A DNA stretch of 64,000 bases. It comes from Strigamia acuminata. Taxonomy: Eukaryota > Arthropoda > Chilopoda > Geophilomorpha > Linotaeniidae. Location: the NCBI GenBank assembly GCA_949358305.1, contig OX442315.1, positions 36,730,427 to 36,794,426 of the forward strand, written 5' to 3'. The notes beneath the pieces were generated by a model. The model did no database searches, was not told where the DNA came from, and saw nothing but the letters and a program-made list of their open reading frames with translations. This document shows positions 1 through 12,345 of this stretch, piece by piece (the first letter of the stretch is position 1; every line of letters begins with the position of its first letter). The position numbers and the translations under genes are program-made.

Positions 1-2043
1 TTTTAGCAGTGGCTGTAATGGTCTAGCTTTGAAACCAAGCATATGATACTTAGTTAGTGTAAGTAATGAGGGTTAGAAATTTATCAGTTGCAATGGTAAA
101 ATGTAAAAAGCGATTATACCTACAACTTAATGGTAACTGAATAACTAACGATATAAGAATTAGAATTCGACATAAATGTAATTTTTTTCCATGATGCAAA
201 AGTGATTTTGCAGTTTTAGAATGCATCTAATCCCGTGATAGTATTTGCACATTTAAAACGTGGTTCATGATGTGTTTTTTGTTTGGATTTGCATAGATTG
301 AAGTTGGATGCAGTTGGATGTAAAATGGATGGAGTCAGGGAAAGTGACCAATCGCTTGTAGGAAATTTGCATGAGTGTTTTATTCAAGGAAAAACATAAG
401 TGGCGCTGCGCAAGGGCAGCATCACAAATTATCAACAAAAGAAAATGGACTGCCAAACACCCCGGTTCACACAAACGATCAAAAGTGCGCGGTAAAGAAT
501 AAGCGCGGAAAAATATTCCGTGCTTTTGTCGTAAAAAAATCCTGGTATTGAAATTTTTCCCATTTTAAAATTCCGCGATTAATCAATAACCGATTTTTAA
601 ATTCCGTGGCTATTCATTCCGCGATTATTCAGTTTTTGATATCTGGATTTTAACTTTGTCATTTATTTCCGTGATTATTATTTCCGCGGTTATTACGGAA
701 CCCCGAAAGCTTGTTTACCTATTTTATGTTCCGTTCTTGCTGGTTTGATTGAAACTGCAAGAACAATACCAAATTCCAGGAGGTTAAGAAATAAAAAATT
801 TTTGATATGCAGAAAACAAATTTCTGTTTGCCAACATTAGAAAATGATGGTGTGGTCACAACAATGCTCTAACTATTTCCACCAGACTATTTCCCACTGA
901 GATGGGTCAAATTTTATTTTTTACATGTACTGTGCCAAATTCGTTGCAATTGTTTAGGGACAATTATATGTACTAACGAGGCGATTCTGCGATGCAGTAA
1001 ATTTTGCCAAAATTTGGAATTGTATTGTTAGAACATCGCAACCAGGCTCTTTGCTTTGCAGTATGTAACTTATAGTCGTGGACAGTTTAGCTGTTTTAAG
1101 TTTATCTATCATTATTTGCCCGGTCTATCTTTTAATACTGTTGTTAGGGCAAGTCGAGAGACCGGGTCAAGATTGATGTCATTGAATCTCAATGGATTTT
1201 TATGCCACCTGGTAGATAACGACTGTACTCGTATTCACTCTGCTCTTTTGACTTTTAAATGAAAAACTTCTGCCCCAATTTTTATTACGTTCCAATTTTC
1301 TATCCAAAATTTGCAAGCTTTCTGCCGGTTTAGTGATGGAGTTCTCTCCTTCAATTTGATATGTAAAATCCAGCATAATCCTAAGAAAAATAACTCCTCT
1401 GTTTACAGAAAACTCTGTATTATACTTGTACAGGCAGTGGGTATACGCATTCTAGAGTTACAACAGTTCTCTTGTTTTCAATTGAAAAAGTCAACACATG
1501 GAACCCAGGTTTTAGAGTAAAACAAGGATCATATTAAACCCAGTCAGGTGGTCAGTTTCCAAGTTGGAATTCAGTTTAATTTACTTTAATAGTGGTCAAT
1601 GGTGTCAAATAAAATTTAAAATTAAAAAAACGACGTTTTTTTCCTCTCTTTTTTCCATTTTTTAATGAGATTTGTTCTTAGAGAAAGCGAGACTGTATTC
1701 CTATTACAGAAACCGGCTGCTGTTTGCTCCGGGAGTCACCGGAAGTGAAACGACCCAGCAAGAAGTAACCATCAATTAGGCGAATGAGTGGTAAAAGGGG
1801 AGAGAATCTGACAGAAACAAAACTCCCAATTATCACTTAGGACTAACCCAAGGATCAAATAGAAAATAAATAAGTACGAAAATGATATGGACTGTATTAA
1901 ATGGAGTGTAAACAGCTTTTAAAGTGAAATAGAAACAATATAAAAAATATTGTTGGTTCTACGGGAAGGTAAATTAGCTACTACAGAAGTTACAATGGAA
2001 ATAGAAACAGACATCAATTTCGTAGTGAAAGTTTAGCCCCGAG
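1..2043. other. Upstream DNA without a recognisable gene
   Basis: No open frame here looks protein-like; the short ones are AT-rich chance frames. Around 485-710 there are several CCGCG(A/G)TTATT-like motifs in both orientations (AATAAGCGCGG, CCGCGATTA, CCGCGGTTATTACGG), which look like the worn remains of a TIR element of the CGGTAA/AATAAGCGC type seen again at 38600-38901. Nothing else is supported. Confidence 0.5.
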
Positions 2044-2046
2044 ATT

Positions 2047-2539
2047 AAGGGGTTTCATTAAATGAGCGATTAGTTGATTACTTTGATTACTTTGATTAGT
2101 CGATTACTTGATGTGTCATGTGACTGGATTCAACCAATCCCGAGAATAATCATTTCATCAAATAAGCAACTAAGCAACTAATCAAGTAATCACCCCAAAC
2201 CATGATTTTCTGCTGACTTGGGCCGATTATAAGTGCTCTCTCAACTGAAAGCAACATGGCGGCGCCAGACCCGCTTCAACTACACAAGGTCATAATATAA
2301 CAAAGTCTGCTCAGTTTAGGTTAAACTGAACACATGAAACGAGTTAGGTAGTTGCAATTATTATTTGTAGGAACTTTTTTTAAACAATTGCTACGTATTT
2401 AGGTTAAAATTTAAACAATTCCGCCCATCCGAGAAATAATCACATAATCAGATTGTTGTTGGGCCCTCAATAATTGAGTGATTACGATTATTGCAATAAT
2501 CAACTAATCACAATAATCGCTCATTTAATGAAACCCCTT
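2047..2539. mobile_element. TIR element (MITE), 493 bp, ATT target duplication
   Basis: The ends are inverted repeats: the left end begins AAGGGGTTTCATTAAATGAG and the right end is its reverse complement through about 26 bp. The bases ATT flank both sides (2044-2046 and 2540-2542), the signature of a 3-bp target duplication. The subterminal parts are rich in TAATCA/TGATTA motifs in both orientations. There is no transposase frame, so it is non-autonomous. The 3-bp duplication suggests a PIF/Harbinger- or Zator-like source, but the superfamily is not proven. It shares the terminal GGGGTTTCATTA core with the element at 27290-28547. Confidence 0.8.
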
Positions 2540-2984
2540 ATTGTATTTATAGAAATATCAATAACTTAAACGTTCTGGTCTTTAAAGCAGCTTCCTTTTT
2601 CTATGTTCAGTAAACAGTTAGAAGAATATGGTACATTTAAGTGACTCAATTCACAGAAAAGTTGAAATTAGAGAGAAAAAAACATGCTCAGGTTACACAA
2701 TAATATTTTCAAGAAAGACGTTAGATTCCTAAGAAGTTTACTAAATGCGCAATATGCAATCCTTTTTGAATGAACTTTTTAATTGAATACTTAATATATA
2801 CTCTTGTTGAACCCAAAAAGGCCCCCAAATCCCATTGGTCGAGCCATTTTTTTGGTGTAGCGATCCAAATGACACCGGTTTCATAAGTTTAGAAAACGTT
2901 CTAAAACATTTCGTAAGTCTAAAAATTCGTGCAGAAAACATCAAATTCGTGCAAATAACGTCCCATTTAAGTGCTTATATAACT

Positions 2985-3250
2985 AATCATCACACTTGGT
3001 GAATAGGCTGCTGGTCATGTGACATCATGGATAGTGAATTATGAATTATGGATTATGAGTAGTTATGATGTCACATGTCACATGTAACAGCCTATTCACC
3101 AAGTGTAATAATAAAATTGGCCTTTTTACTCAAAAATAAAAAAGTAGTGTTACAACACCCAGTAAAGAATTCTGTGTGTTGTAACTGTTTGTAACAATGT
3201 GAGAGAAAGGTGCATTTAAATAAAGAAAGTGTAGACTGTTTAGATAATAA
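2985..3250. repeat. Fold-back repeat, half copy of the element at 62521-62912
   Basis: A hairpin is formed by CACTTGGTGAATAGGCTG near 2993 and its complement near 3085-3103 (CAGCCTATTCACCAAGTG). Downstream sequence from about 3113 (TTGGCCTTTTTACTC, then GTTACAACAC and GTGTGTTGTAACTGTTTG) matches one arm of the long fold-back at 62.5-62.9 kb. Confidence 0.65.
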
Positions 3251-4737
3251 CAATACTGTTATGGATTACACACTCGTGTGGTCTCCTTGTTGGATTTCTC
3301 AACTTCCCACTCACTATCTTGTTGTAATAGTTTCATCGCATTCATTAATTTTAAGTATTAACTATTTTTAGAACATTTTTAGCTATTCAGTTTTTAAATC
3401 AGATTACATCTCATCATCAATCAGTGGAAGGGGGAAAGGGAGAGGGAGACAAAAAGGAAGAGCGTAAGTCAGAAGTGAAGACATTCGATCTGTTTTAAGT
3501 TCGTCCCTCCCAAACTTGGCGCAGCTTCTGTGACCAATAACATCTTTCAATTGCTTCATGTGCGCGCTCTGAGAAGCATCTTAGTCAACTCTCGTCCCGC
3601 GACACAACTTGCATCCCATTTAAATTAAAAGGTAAGTCATACAACTTCATTTTTCAATTTAACCCTACACTATTTCTACATATCCTCATTATTGTTCTAA
3701 ATTATTCTCTCTTGATTGGCTAAAGATATTGCTGTGAAATCCTCCTTTTATTCTTACACTTTAGACTACTGACAAAAATCACATTGCACCATTATTTTTT
3801 TATTTTTTATTCTTTTGCATTCTAACTGAAACACGAGAGAGAGGGCGGGATCAAGGCGTGTTAAAGAATCCCAATACTTTCACTAAATTTCTCTTGTTTA
3901 CACAATGACTACAATACTTTCATTCGCAGTCCCATTGGTTGGTTTAACATGGAAATATATTCTGTACTAAAAAGTTATCGAAACCAACTTTTTATTAAGC
4001 TAATCAATTGATAATACAGTACAATACAGTACAATACAGTACTCATCAATTGATTCCACGCTTTGATCCTGAAGTAAAAAGTTCCTGGAAATTTGGTGAC
4101 AGAATTAAATGAGAAAAAATTTAACGTCTTAAACTTCCGAGCCCAGAGAAGACGCGTTGAGAACATTCGAACAATATTGATCAGCTCAGCACGGTCTTTT
4201 TTATTAAATTACGTTGAAACTTATTAAAATAAATTTAAAAAAAAATATTGGACAAATATTTCACAGAGAGAAATAATTTCAGCACTTTGACAATTCCAGG
4301 AATTTTTTGTTTTTGTTTTTAATGTTATTACAATAGGTTCAGGAACAAACTTCTCCTGAGCAATTAAACACGTCACAATATTTATTGCAATTAACAGACT
4401 ACTATTACGGTATTAATATTACTATAAAGCTTATAAATGAGAGCACATTTTCTTTCCCGGTATCATATTCGAGTGATTTCTTCAATGCCTTTAGCCAATG
4501 ACTAGAACACAGATTAGAAACCAGATGCTACTACTAACAAGACTAAAAATTCAATTCGACTTAATCCAAACAGAAAAGCTCAATTTACTCGATTCAATCT
4601 GCTATCTAATTCCATCTCGTTTGTTGCTAGATTTTCTCTCGTTTTAAATTGGAAAGAATACGTGAGTTGCCAAGCAACACGTTGTCGATAAATAGAAAAG
4701 GATTTTTGTTTGTTTATTAATAGACGCAGCAAGGCAG
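3251..4737. other. Upstream region of the DMRT2-like gene; possible untranslated first exon
   Basis: There is no coding frame of note. A strong donor-like site (AAAAG followed by GTAAGT) lies at 3631/3632, and an acceptor-like TTATTAATAG ends at 4723, 14 bases before the DMRT2 start codon. A non-coding first exon ending at 3631 joined to an exon beginning at 4724 is therefore possible. This would need transcript evidence. A short GTACAATACA triplet-like repeat sits at 4016-4041. Confidence 0.3.
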
Positions 4738-7379
4738 ATGTCTTCAACACAAGTCAACGTCAGTGAAAAACCGACGTCAGATAAACAAACGATTCGTGGA
4801 CCTCGGCGTCTTTCAAGGACCCCGAAGTGTGCCAGATGTCGGAATCATGGTGTCATCTCGTGTCTTAAGGGTCACAAAAAGTTTTGTCGGTGGAGGGACT
4901 GCACATGCGCAAATTGTCTTTTGGTGGTTGAAAGACAGAGGGTGATGGCTGCACAAGTAGCACTTCGCAGGTGAGAAATACTCTAGCGCTTATTTACAAC
5001 TACGAACATTCTCAGTCATTAAACGTTCAACATGGCTGCCATACAGGGGGCACGACATTCAACCGAATCTCGGACATGCACATTCGAATCTCAAATCTTT
5101 ACATTTTATAAAAATTTTGAATTTTTTGTCGAAAATTGGACAAAAGTTAAAATGTTTTCCACTTTTTTATTAAAATATGAAAGATTCGAATCTCTGACAC
5201 GCAGATTCCGATTGTCGTACCCCCTGTTGTCATACCTACAAGTACCGTAACTAAAAATGAAATTACAACTCTAACCAGGGGTTCTCAAATATTTTAACAT
5301 TGACACACTTTTTAGAAAGGCGATCATTCTCGGTGCATTGAAACTAATTTTTAAATCTTAAAAAAAAAACCACATTAAATGACTTTTGCGACCCACAGTT
5401 TGGGAAATGCTGCTTTACCTAAGCAATGTTTGAATGACATCATTAAAGTGGTTATCAACCCAACAACGCGTTTCCCAGATTGAGCAAAGTGACCGGAGTC
5501 CACCGTTTCTTGAGAAAGGAATTTCACACTCATCTTCTTACACATTGCAGTTGCCAATTTGAGAACTTCGTTTTTGGAGTGTTCTTCAAAATAATAAAAT
5601 GTCAGGTGGAGTGAATGAAAAAGGAAAAGACCTCCGTCCATGTTGGTGGAATTCAATCAAGTGATTTTATTTATGTACGCCAGGTGGCGCTTAAACACTT
5701 AGCATCACAAAAAATGCTAATTAATTACAATAAGGAATGAGGTTTAAACAAATGTGCGAATATCGCAGTTTTCATCCTTGCAATGCAAACGCTTTCCAAT
5801 TTTATGCCGGTGTGAATAAATACTGCACGTTGTGTGCAAGCAGTCCAGAGCTTCGAACACTTGCTGGAAGATGCATTTCATGATTTAATCATTTCTTTTC
5901 AATTTTGATCCAGCATTTCGAATAAAAAGCAAATCTGCCGTTGATACCGGGAATCGCAAATCTGTAGAGTGTTTAAACGACTGTGCATTAGGGACGGTTG
6001 GACTGGCACATTCGCCAATTTAAGCTTCGCGTAAAGCGGCTTGCACATAATGCATGTTTACGAGATTGGCAGTGGTGTGCCGTTGTTGCAAAAAAATTAC
6101 TCCTTGCGTTTTCTTCTCGATTACTATTTTTATGAGTTTTCTCCGTTGTTTGAACTTACAGACATCAAGCAACGGATTCAAACAGAGACGAGAAAACAAG
6201 AATAAAGAATGTGGAAAAACTTCTCGCGCAAAAGAAAATCTACCAACATCATCTAAAATCATTGCAGCAAAAAAATTTCAACCGGAATATCGCACACGGT
6301 AAATTCAGGTGATCCTTTATCACCTCATGCTGATAATTTCTACTCGCATTCGCGTACAAGTAGATATTACCAGCGTGAGGTGCAAAAAGGATAAAATACG
6401 AGCGGCATCTAATTTAAACCAACATTAATGCAAATTTAAATATTTTAGACAGTCATTTGAACAACAAAACTCGTTTAACCTTCCCATAGCCATGGTAGGT
6501 CAAAAAAATTACAGAAGTGGAAAAATCACTGTAATTCTTTTTTTTCTGATAATTAATTAATGAGGTTAACTTGTATTCCTCAAAAACTTTTTTTTCTTAT
6601 TTTATAATGTCTAAATACAAATAGTTTTTCAATTATTATTAAGATAATTTAATATTTATAACATAAAACACCCTTAATGGGAGCGCCGTACACTGCTTTG
6701 CCATCTGTTTGCACTAGGTGGCGTATTAAAATTAGTCCTAAAACATGTGCTTTTACCAGGAAAAATGCGATTGCACCAGGAAAAATGTGATTCTGCACAT
6801 GCGCAGAAGCATTTTAAAAGAAGGCCGATTTGACCGACCTTAGCTAGCAATGGTGGAAACTAGGCTTGGCTATGGGAAGGTTAAAACCTTTTAGCTGTAA
6901 ATATTTGATATTTTCAAGTTTACACATTTTTAAACGAAATATTTAAACTACTGTAGTTAATCAATTCCTTCAACTTTTAAGGCATGGCTGCTAGAACATG
7001 TCGGTATCCATCGCCCCTTCGCTCCATCGTCCCGTACATCAATCAACGCATGCGCAAACGACGATGTTTCGCCGACCGCGAGTTAGAGGAAATCATGATG
7101 GAAAGAGAGCAGCATCTGGAGCTGCTGCAAAGACTTTCGCACCAACCAAGTGGCGGCACGGTTTGGCCGATAACGGAGTTGCACCTAGCGGGCAGCAGCA
7201 CAGTCTGTGTTCGCTTTCCAATTTCTGGAAACTCGTGTTCACCGGACATTAGCAAACAATGTCCCGCTCAATTAACAAGCTCACAATCTGCCTTCACATT
7301 AATCGCTAAGCCTAAAAACAAGGAACCAATAAAAAAGAATCTTAGTTTTTCGGTCGAAGCCATTTTGGGTTATAAATGA
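4738..7379 (+). CDS. DMRT2: DM-domain transcription factor, DMRT2/dmrt11E type (three exons)
   Basis: Predicted exons are 4738-4970, 6162-6298 and 6982-7379, with GT-AG borders and matching phases, giving about 255 residues. Residues 27-77 are a DM zinc-module. The ligands are C31, C34, H46, C50 and H37, C55, C57, C60, with the signature [12 protein letters not shown] and the recognition-helix motif [14 protein letters not shown]. The run [15 protein letters not shown] and [12 protein letters not shown] resemble DMRT2 rather than DMRT1, DMRT3 or DMRT99B. Exon 2 continues the family with RHQATDSN. Exon 3 carries a conserved DMRT2 block [20 protein letters not shown] and a C-terminal [10 protein letters not shown] motif. 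Members bind DNA in the nucleus through the intertwined DM zinc site and act in somite, muscle or left-right patterning (vertebrates). Its role here is inferred only from family. An AATAAA lies near 7551. The DM domain is split by intron 1 right after the MAAQVALR helix. Confidence 0.93.
5276..5415. mobile_element. Short hAT-like relic inside DMRT2 intron 1
   Basis: The left end reads CAGGGGTTCTCAAAT and the right part reads GCGACCCACAGTTTGGGAAA followed by TGCTG, the typical end pair of Charlie-like hAT relics. A second left end with CAGGGGTTCTCAAACTTTTT is at 10944. There is no transposase. Confidence 0.55.
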
Positions 7380-7609
7380 AAGGCCGTACATGTGTTTACA
7401 GAAATGGTGTGGCAGCAACAGTCGAGTCTCGAGTGAGTGCGTCATTTGAAATTGTTATGTTTTTTCCTTGGAAATGTTTTTCCCAAGAAATTATTATCAC
7501 TGAATGCTTGATTGAACCCACTTCACTTCTTCTGATTGTCCGTTCTGTAAAAATAAAATGTTTGGTGCTTCCTTACCGGTATTTGCATTTTATATTGATT
7601 TTATATTGA

Positions 7610-8090
7610 AAGCTGAAGATTTCACATGCGTCACATTTAGAAGTAAACGTTGTATTAGAATAAATCTTCTTTTCTTTTACGGCTGAATGAAATTTTCCTT
7701 TTTAAATCCAAAACAAATTTCTATTTTTCGTAATTTAATTTTTTTTTGGTCTTATGAATAAATCTATTGTAAAAGATGATGGTTTAAATTTAAGTGTGGA
7801 TGGGAGAAAAATATATTTTTGAAGTTTTGAAGTTTCTCCACTGATTTAGGGTGTGCAAGAAACAAGGTACGCAGCATGAAATTTAAAGATATTGTTTCTG
7901 TACCTCTTTAACTAGGACGGAGAAGAAAAATCAATAAGTAGATAAATACCATATGTAAACTAATTTTGTCTGACTTATTTTTCCACTTCTGAATTTGTAA
8001 ACAGGACTGGAAGAAAAGGGGGTGGAAATGGGACGCGCTAAGTTGTCAGGAATATAAGCTTATACCTGGGGGGGGGGGGGGGGGGAGGTG
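7610..8090. other. Intergenic AT-rich DNA with a poly-G tract
   Basis: No gene seen. A run of about 18 consecutive G residues sits at 8068-8085 just before the TIR element. Confidence 0.5.
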
Positions 8091-8709
8091 CCGTTCCAAT
8101 GGCGAATCGCCCAATGGCGAATCTGGCCATTTGGATGAATGGCAAATTTCTACTTTATTCTGTCCAAAAGCAGTCCCAATGGCAAATTTCTCCCAATTCG
8201 CCATTGGGAACATATTTGGACCTTTCTAATGGTGAATTGGTAAACACTAAACCAATTCGCCCGTAGGAAGGTCTAATTACAAAACACTAAACCAATTCGC
8301 CCGTAGGAAGGTCTAATTACATTTCCAATGGCGAAATGAAAGAAATTAGTCACAGGGGCGCAACTTATACATGTCATTTACCGCGACAGCGACAAGCCGT
8401 CCCAAAAAGTGGTTTTGCATCAAAAAACCAGGTTAGGTTCGCGGGGGGTCAAGAGGGGGGGGGCGCAGTCCCCCTTGTTAGCCATTCTTAGGAATTGGAA
8501 GAAGAAAAAATACCCAAAATACAAGTTCCAAAGTCGCGGTAGATTCATGTCGCAGTTGCGCTAGATGACACGCCCACAGATTCGCCATTGGAAACGCAAA
8601 TAACGTTTCCACTGGCGAATTTTCCTAGATTCGCCATTGGAAACGTCAAAATAGCTTTCCAATGGTAAATTTTGTAAATTCGCCCTTAGACGATTCGCCA
8701 TTAGAACGG
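8091..8709. mobile_element. TIR element with AATGGCGAAT subterminal repeats
   Basis: The left end CCGTTCCAATGGCGAATCG and the right end CGATTCGCCATTAGAACGG are inverted repeats with one mismatch. The motif AATGGCGAAT or its complement ATTCGCCATT recurs many times near both ends (8097, 8112, 8170-8240, 8320, 8580, 8630). One block (AAACACTAAACCAATTCGCC) is duplicated at about 8243 and 8283. There is no coding capacity, so it is non-autonomous; repeated subterminal motifs are typical transposase-binding arrays. Confidence 0.7.
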
Positions 8710-9740
8710 GTACCCACACTGGGGTTGTGTAATAACACAGTTTGCAGCAGGTACTTTTTCCTTACAATTATGACATTTTTTACACTATATTTAGTGGAAG
8801 GTAAAAGTGTTAAAGTTTGGGTTGCAGTTGAAGTTTCATGTGATGGTTATAAAATTAGACTTAACCTTATACATGTCACGTTCGTTATATCGCGATTTGT
8901 TATAAAGAGTTTCGACTGCTTAAGGGAAAATTGCATACCGCAAATCATAATTTTTCTGTTTTCCGTTACACTATTTTACTTTATAACATAAAGTTAAGCA
9001 TAACTATAAAGGAAAAGTCGCTGCCGTAAACTGTGTACTGTATGCTTCTGAATACTAATACAAAACAGAATGTCCAAAATGCACAATCACAGTTCCCTTT
9101 TTAAGGGCATTTATTTAACTTGACATAACTGTTGTGTGTTTGTTTCTTAGTTTCTTGGTTTCTTTCAACTTTCAGTGCACCGTGGCGCCATCACCATTGT
9201 ATGGTTTTTGAATATGCCCCCGACCCAAAATGGATTCTACACAAAATGATTAATGTTATAGTTTTATTTAGATTAAGCATAATAATATTAGACTTACCAA
9301 TGTTAAAATAAAATAAACAAACAACAATAAACTCATTAACAAAAGTAATTTACAGGCTTATAGCACAGTACTGAATTTCCTTTGGGTGCAACAAGCTTGA
9401 CAATCGTTAAATGTATGCGCAGAAAGTGATGCGCAGTTTGAATTTGGCATCAAGTTACTGAGCGCGAACTGTAGGTGCAAAATAGCCGAAAATATGCCAG
9501 GTTTCAATAGTGGCACACAAATACTTCAATTAACCTATGCGAGGCGCTGGCACGGCAACCCACTCTGTACCGCTTCAGACAACTAACCAAAAATGAATTA
9601 ATCGAGGAAACAATTAAAGAGATGGAAATTAAACACAACATTTTTGTTTTGTCCATTTTATTGCTCATTTTTAGCCGTTTAATATTCATCTGCTTAATTG
9701 TTTACTCCATGAAATGGCACAACGAATCGTCGTCTGGTTT

Positions 9741-10037
9741 GGGGCCGTCCATAAATTACGTAACGCAAAATTTGGGATTTTTAGACCCTCTCCCCCCCCC
9801 TCTGTAACATGGTCCCGAACCCACCACCCCCTAATTACATAACAAAACTGAAATCCTCCCAAATTTTCCAAAAATCATATGAAAAATGATTATATTTTGA
9901 TTATTTAAAATTAAAATTTTTTTTTTACATGTAACGTAACAAAATTTGAAACCCCCCCCCCTCTCCCTTAATAATGGCTCTAAACAAAATTTGAACCCCC
10001 CCCCCCTTGGTGCGTTACGTAATTTATGGACGGCCCC
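9741..10037. mobile_element. MITE with 26-bp perfect terminal inverted repeats
   Basis: The left end GGGGCCGTCCATAAATTACG and the right end CGTAATTTATGGACGGCCCC match as perfect inverted repeats over 26 bp. The interior is AT-rich with long C runs. A worn fragment of the same family ends near 31924 (TTACATAATTTATAGATGGCCCC). Confidence 0.8.
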
Positions 10038-12345
10038 TTAGTTGAATAGACCTCTGTGACGACCGTTTAATTACCATCCGATTAAATGTTTGGCTACCCT
10101 GTCAGGATCTGGACGCTTAAATAAATCATAAAAATTGCATAGAGGCACAGCCCTTATTGTTTATTTAGATAAGGTTGTGCAAGTTGGGTAAAATTTAATG
10201 ATTTAATGTATAATTGGTGTGTTTGATTATTTTATTTGAATTATGTTTTATTCCAACCATGTGTTTTATTTCGATCATGTGTATTTTAATTGATTTCAAC
10301 TTGTTTAAATCAAGGTAGTATTGTTTTGTCGTTTGGGTAATCATTCCAGTGCCCCCTTGTATGGAAATTAAGCGCCACAAAGGTCCGTGTTGACCGGAAG
10401 TAGGCCCCGAATATGTACTTGACTTTTATGTAAATCAATGAGCGCACCACGCGTCTCGCTACAAAAAAAGTTCCGACTAAAGTTGTTATGTGACTGTAAA
10501 TAATCGCGTTTTCACTTGCTACAATACCCATCGCTGCAACGTCGGATTTATTTGTAAAACGCAGGTCGAAAAGGGATTAAAGATTAACATTCTACTTTTC
10601 ACTACTCAAATCAAAATTGACCCTAGTGGTCACAAGACAAACAATACACCACTCAATTTAAGAACAACTTCATATTTTAGAACACACAAACAAAACAAAC
10701 AAATGCAACAAACAAAACCAAAACATCATTTTTCACACCGCTCTGCTCTCTACGTACTCCCGTCCGATTGTTGCACCTCGACTGTTTTGTTTTACCGCCT
10801 AGTGCAGAGCAAGACACGTAGGCCTAAACATGATCATAGTTTTGGACCAGACTTTAGGCTTTGATTGTGCTGTTCTAACCACAACTATTTGTGCTACTGA
10901 TTTCCTACACAGTCCAACCCATTGTTGCAGAGTTCCTATACCAGGGGTTCTCAAACTTTTTAACATTGCAACCCATTTTTAAAAAAAGACGATCTCCCGC
11001 GTCCCACTTCATCATCGGTGCATTAAATTTTTTCAAAATGAACTACAACATAGGTTGTTACTATATTTCTATCCAACAAAATTCATCACTTTGAGGAATT
11101 ACAATAGCTACACACCTCCATTTTTGGGAGTTTTGGCTAGCTTTTGCTGGTTTTTGGAGAATTTTGGGTAGTTTTTGTAGAATTTGAGAGATTTTTAGAA
11201 GTTTTTGTGAATATTTTAAAGGATCATGTACCTTTTGCTAGCCTGTGGTGTATTGCAACCAACTACAGGCAGTAAGTTGGAATTGGCAAAAATTAAAAAG
11301 AAAAAATTGAAAAAAAAAATTTGAATACGAAAATTTTGGGCGACAAAGTGATTGAACATCGTTGCGCCCCACCAAAAATCAGCTATCCTATACAGTCCGA
11401 CTCTATTGTTGAAGATTTCCTATACAATCCAACCACATTGTTACAGATTTCCTATACAATCCAATCCAATTGTTACAGATTTCCTATACAATCCAAACCA
11501 TTTGTCGCAAATCTACTTTAAGGCAAAAACCTAGCTCGTAGCAAACGTTTTTAGAATTCTAGTAAAAGCAGAAAAATAAACAATACGCAGCACGTTTTCA
11601 GACTACATTAAAGTTAAATATTTGCACGAATCAATCATGCAATGTTATTATAATTACGAAATGGCAAAACAATGTTTAGAGGCAATAAAGTTTACTCAAT
11701 TATTTTTTAGCCATATTTGACAAACATCAACTTACCTTCGTTGCCTAGCGACAAATTCGTGAAGCATGTTGGGAGCTGTGCGCGCTTTGGCAGGATCAGT
11801 TGGCTCGTATCAGACGAAGCAAACGGAACACAGCAGTGTACATGCAAGCAATCAATCAGAAATGCTCGATTAAATTCTCACCTCACATTCAACACCATCA
11901 GGGACGTCAGTGCAACTACATAGAAAAAAGAAGAAAAAATATTGCATAATTAATAGTAAGTCAAAGTTCGATCTATTTGTAATAATGTACGATATCTCGA
12001 ATTTTAATTTATAAAAATATACTTTTCAAGATGAGATAGAAATTTTTTGTTATTTGTGAAAAAACAGAAAACACTCAAAAGAGGATGCCATTTTCCACAT
12101 TGGCCACTTGATGAATTGTTTGAATAACAGGTAAGGCACACCCATTAATGAAATAATCACTTTAATTTGTTTGTTTTTAATTATGGTGACGATAAATTAA
12201 AATTAGATTTTTTATTCTTGGTTGTTAGGTAATTGCATTTGTAAAGAATAACAGTTGCTATTTTTAAGGTGGGAATGTTTGTGATAAAGAACAAACAAAA
12301 CACTTTTAATCTGGTTGTGAGAAACCAAATTAATTTAAATATACA
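10038..12345. other. Gene-free stretch with a 30-35 bp tandem repeat
   Basis: No convincing gene. Around 11390-11510 the phrase TTTCCTATACAATCCAA repeats four times with intervening TTGTTACAGA, and a single related unit lies near 10902-10942. A hAT-like left end (CAGGGGTTCTCAAACTTTTT) starts at 10944. The open frames here follow the repeats and are not protein-like. Confidence 0.5.

Noticed and set aside
5375-5656. 93-codon minus-strand frame in DMRT2 intron 1
   Set aside because: Overlaps the hAT-like relic and shows no domain.
11321-11534. Overlapping frames with repeated ISYTIQ text
   Set aside because: Caused by the short tandem repeat TTTCCTATACAATCCAA.
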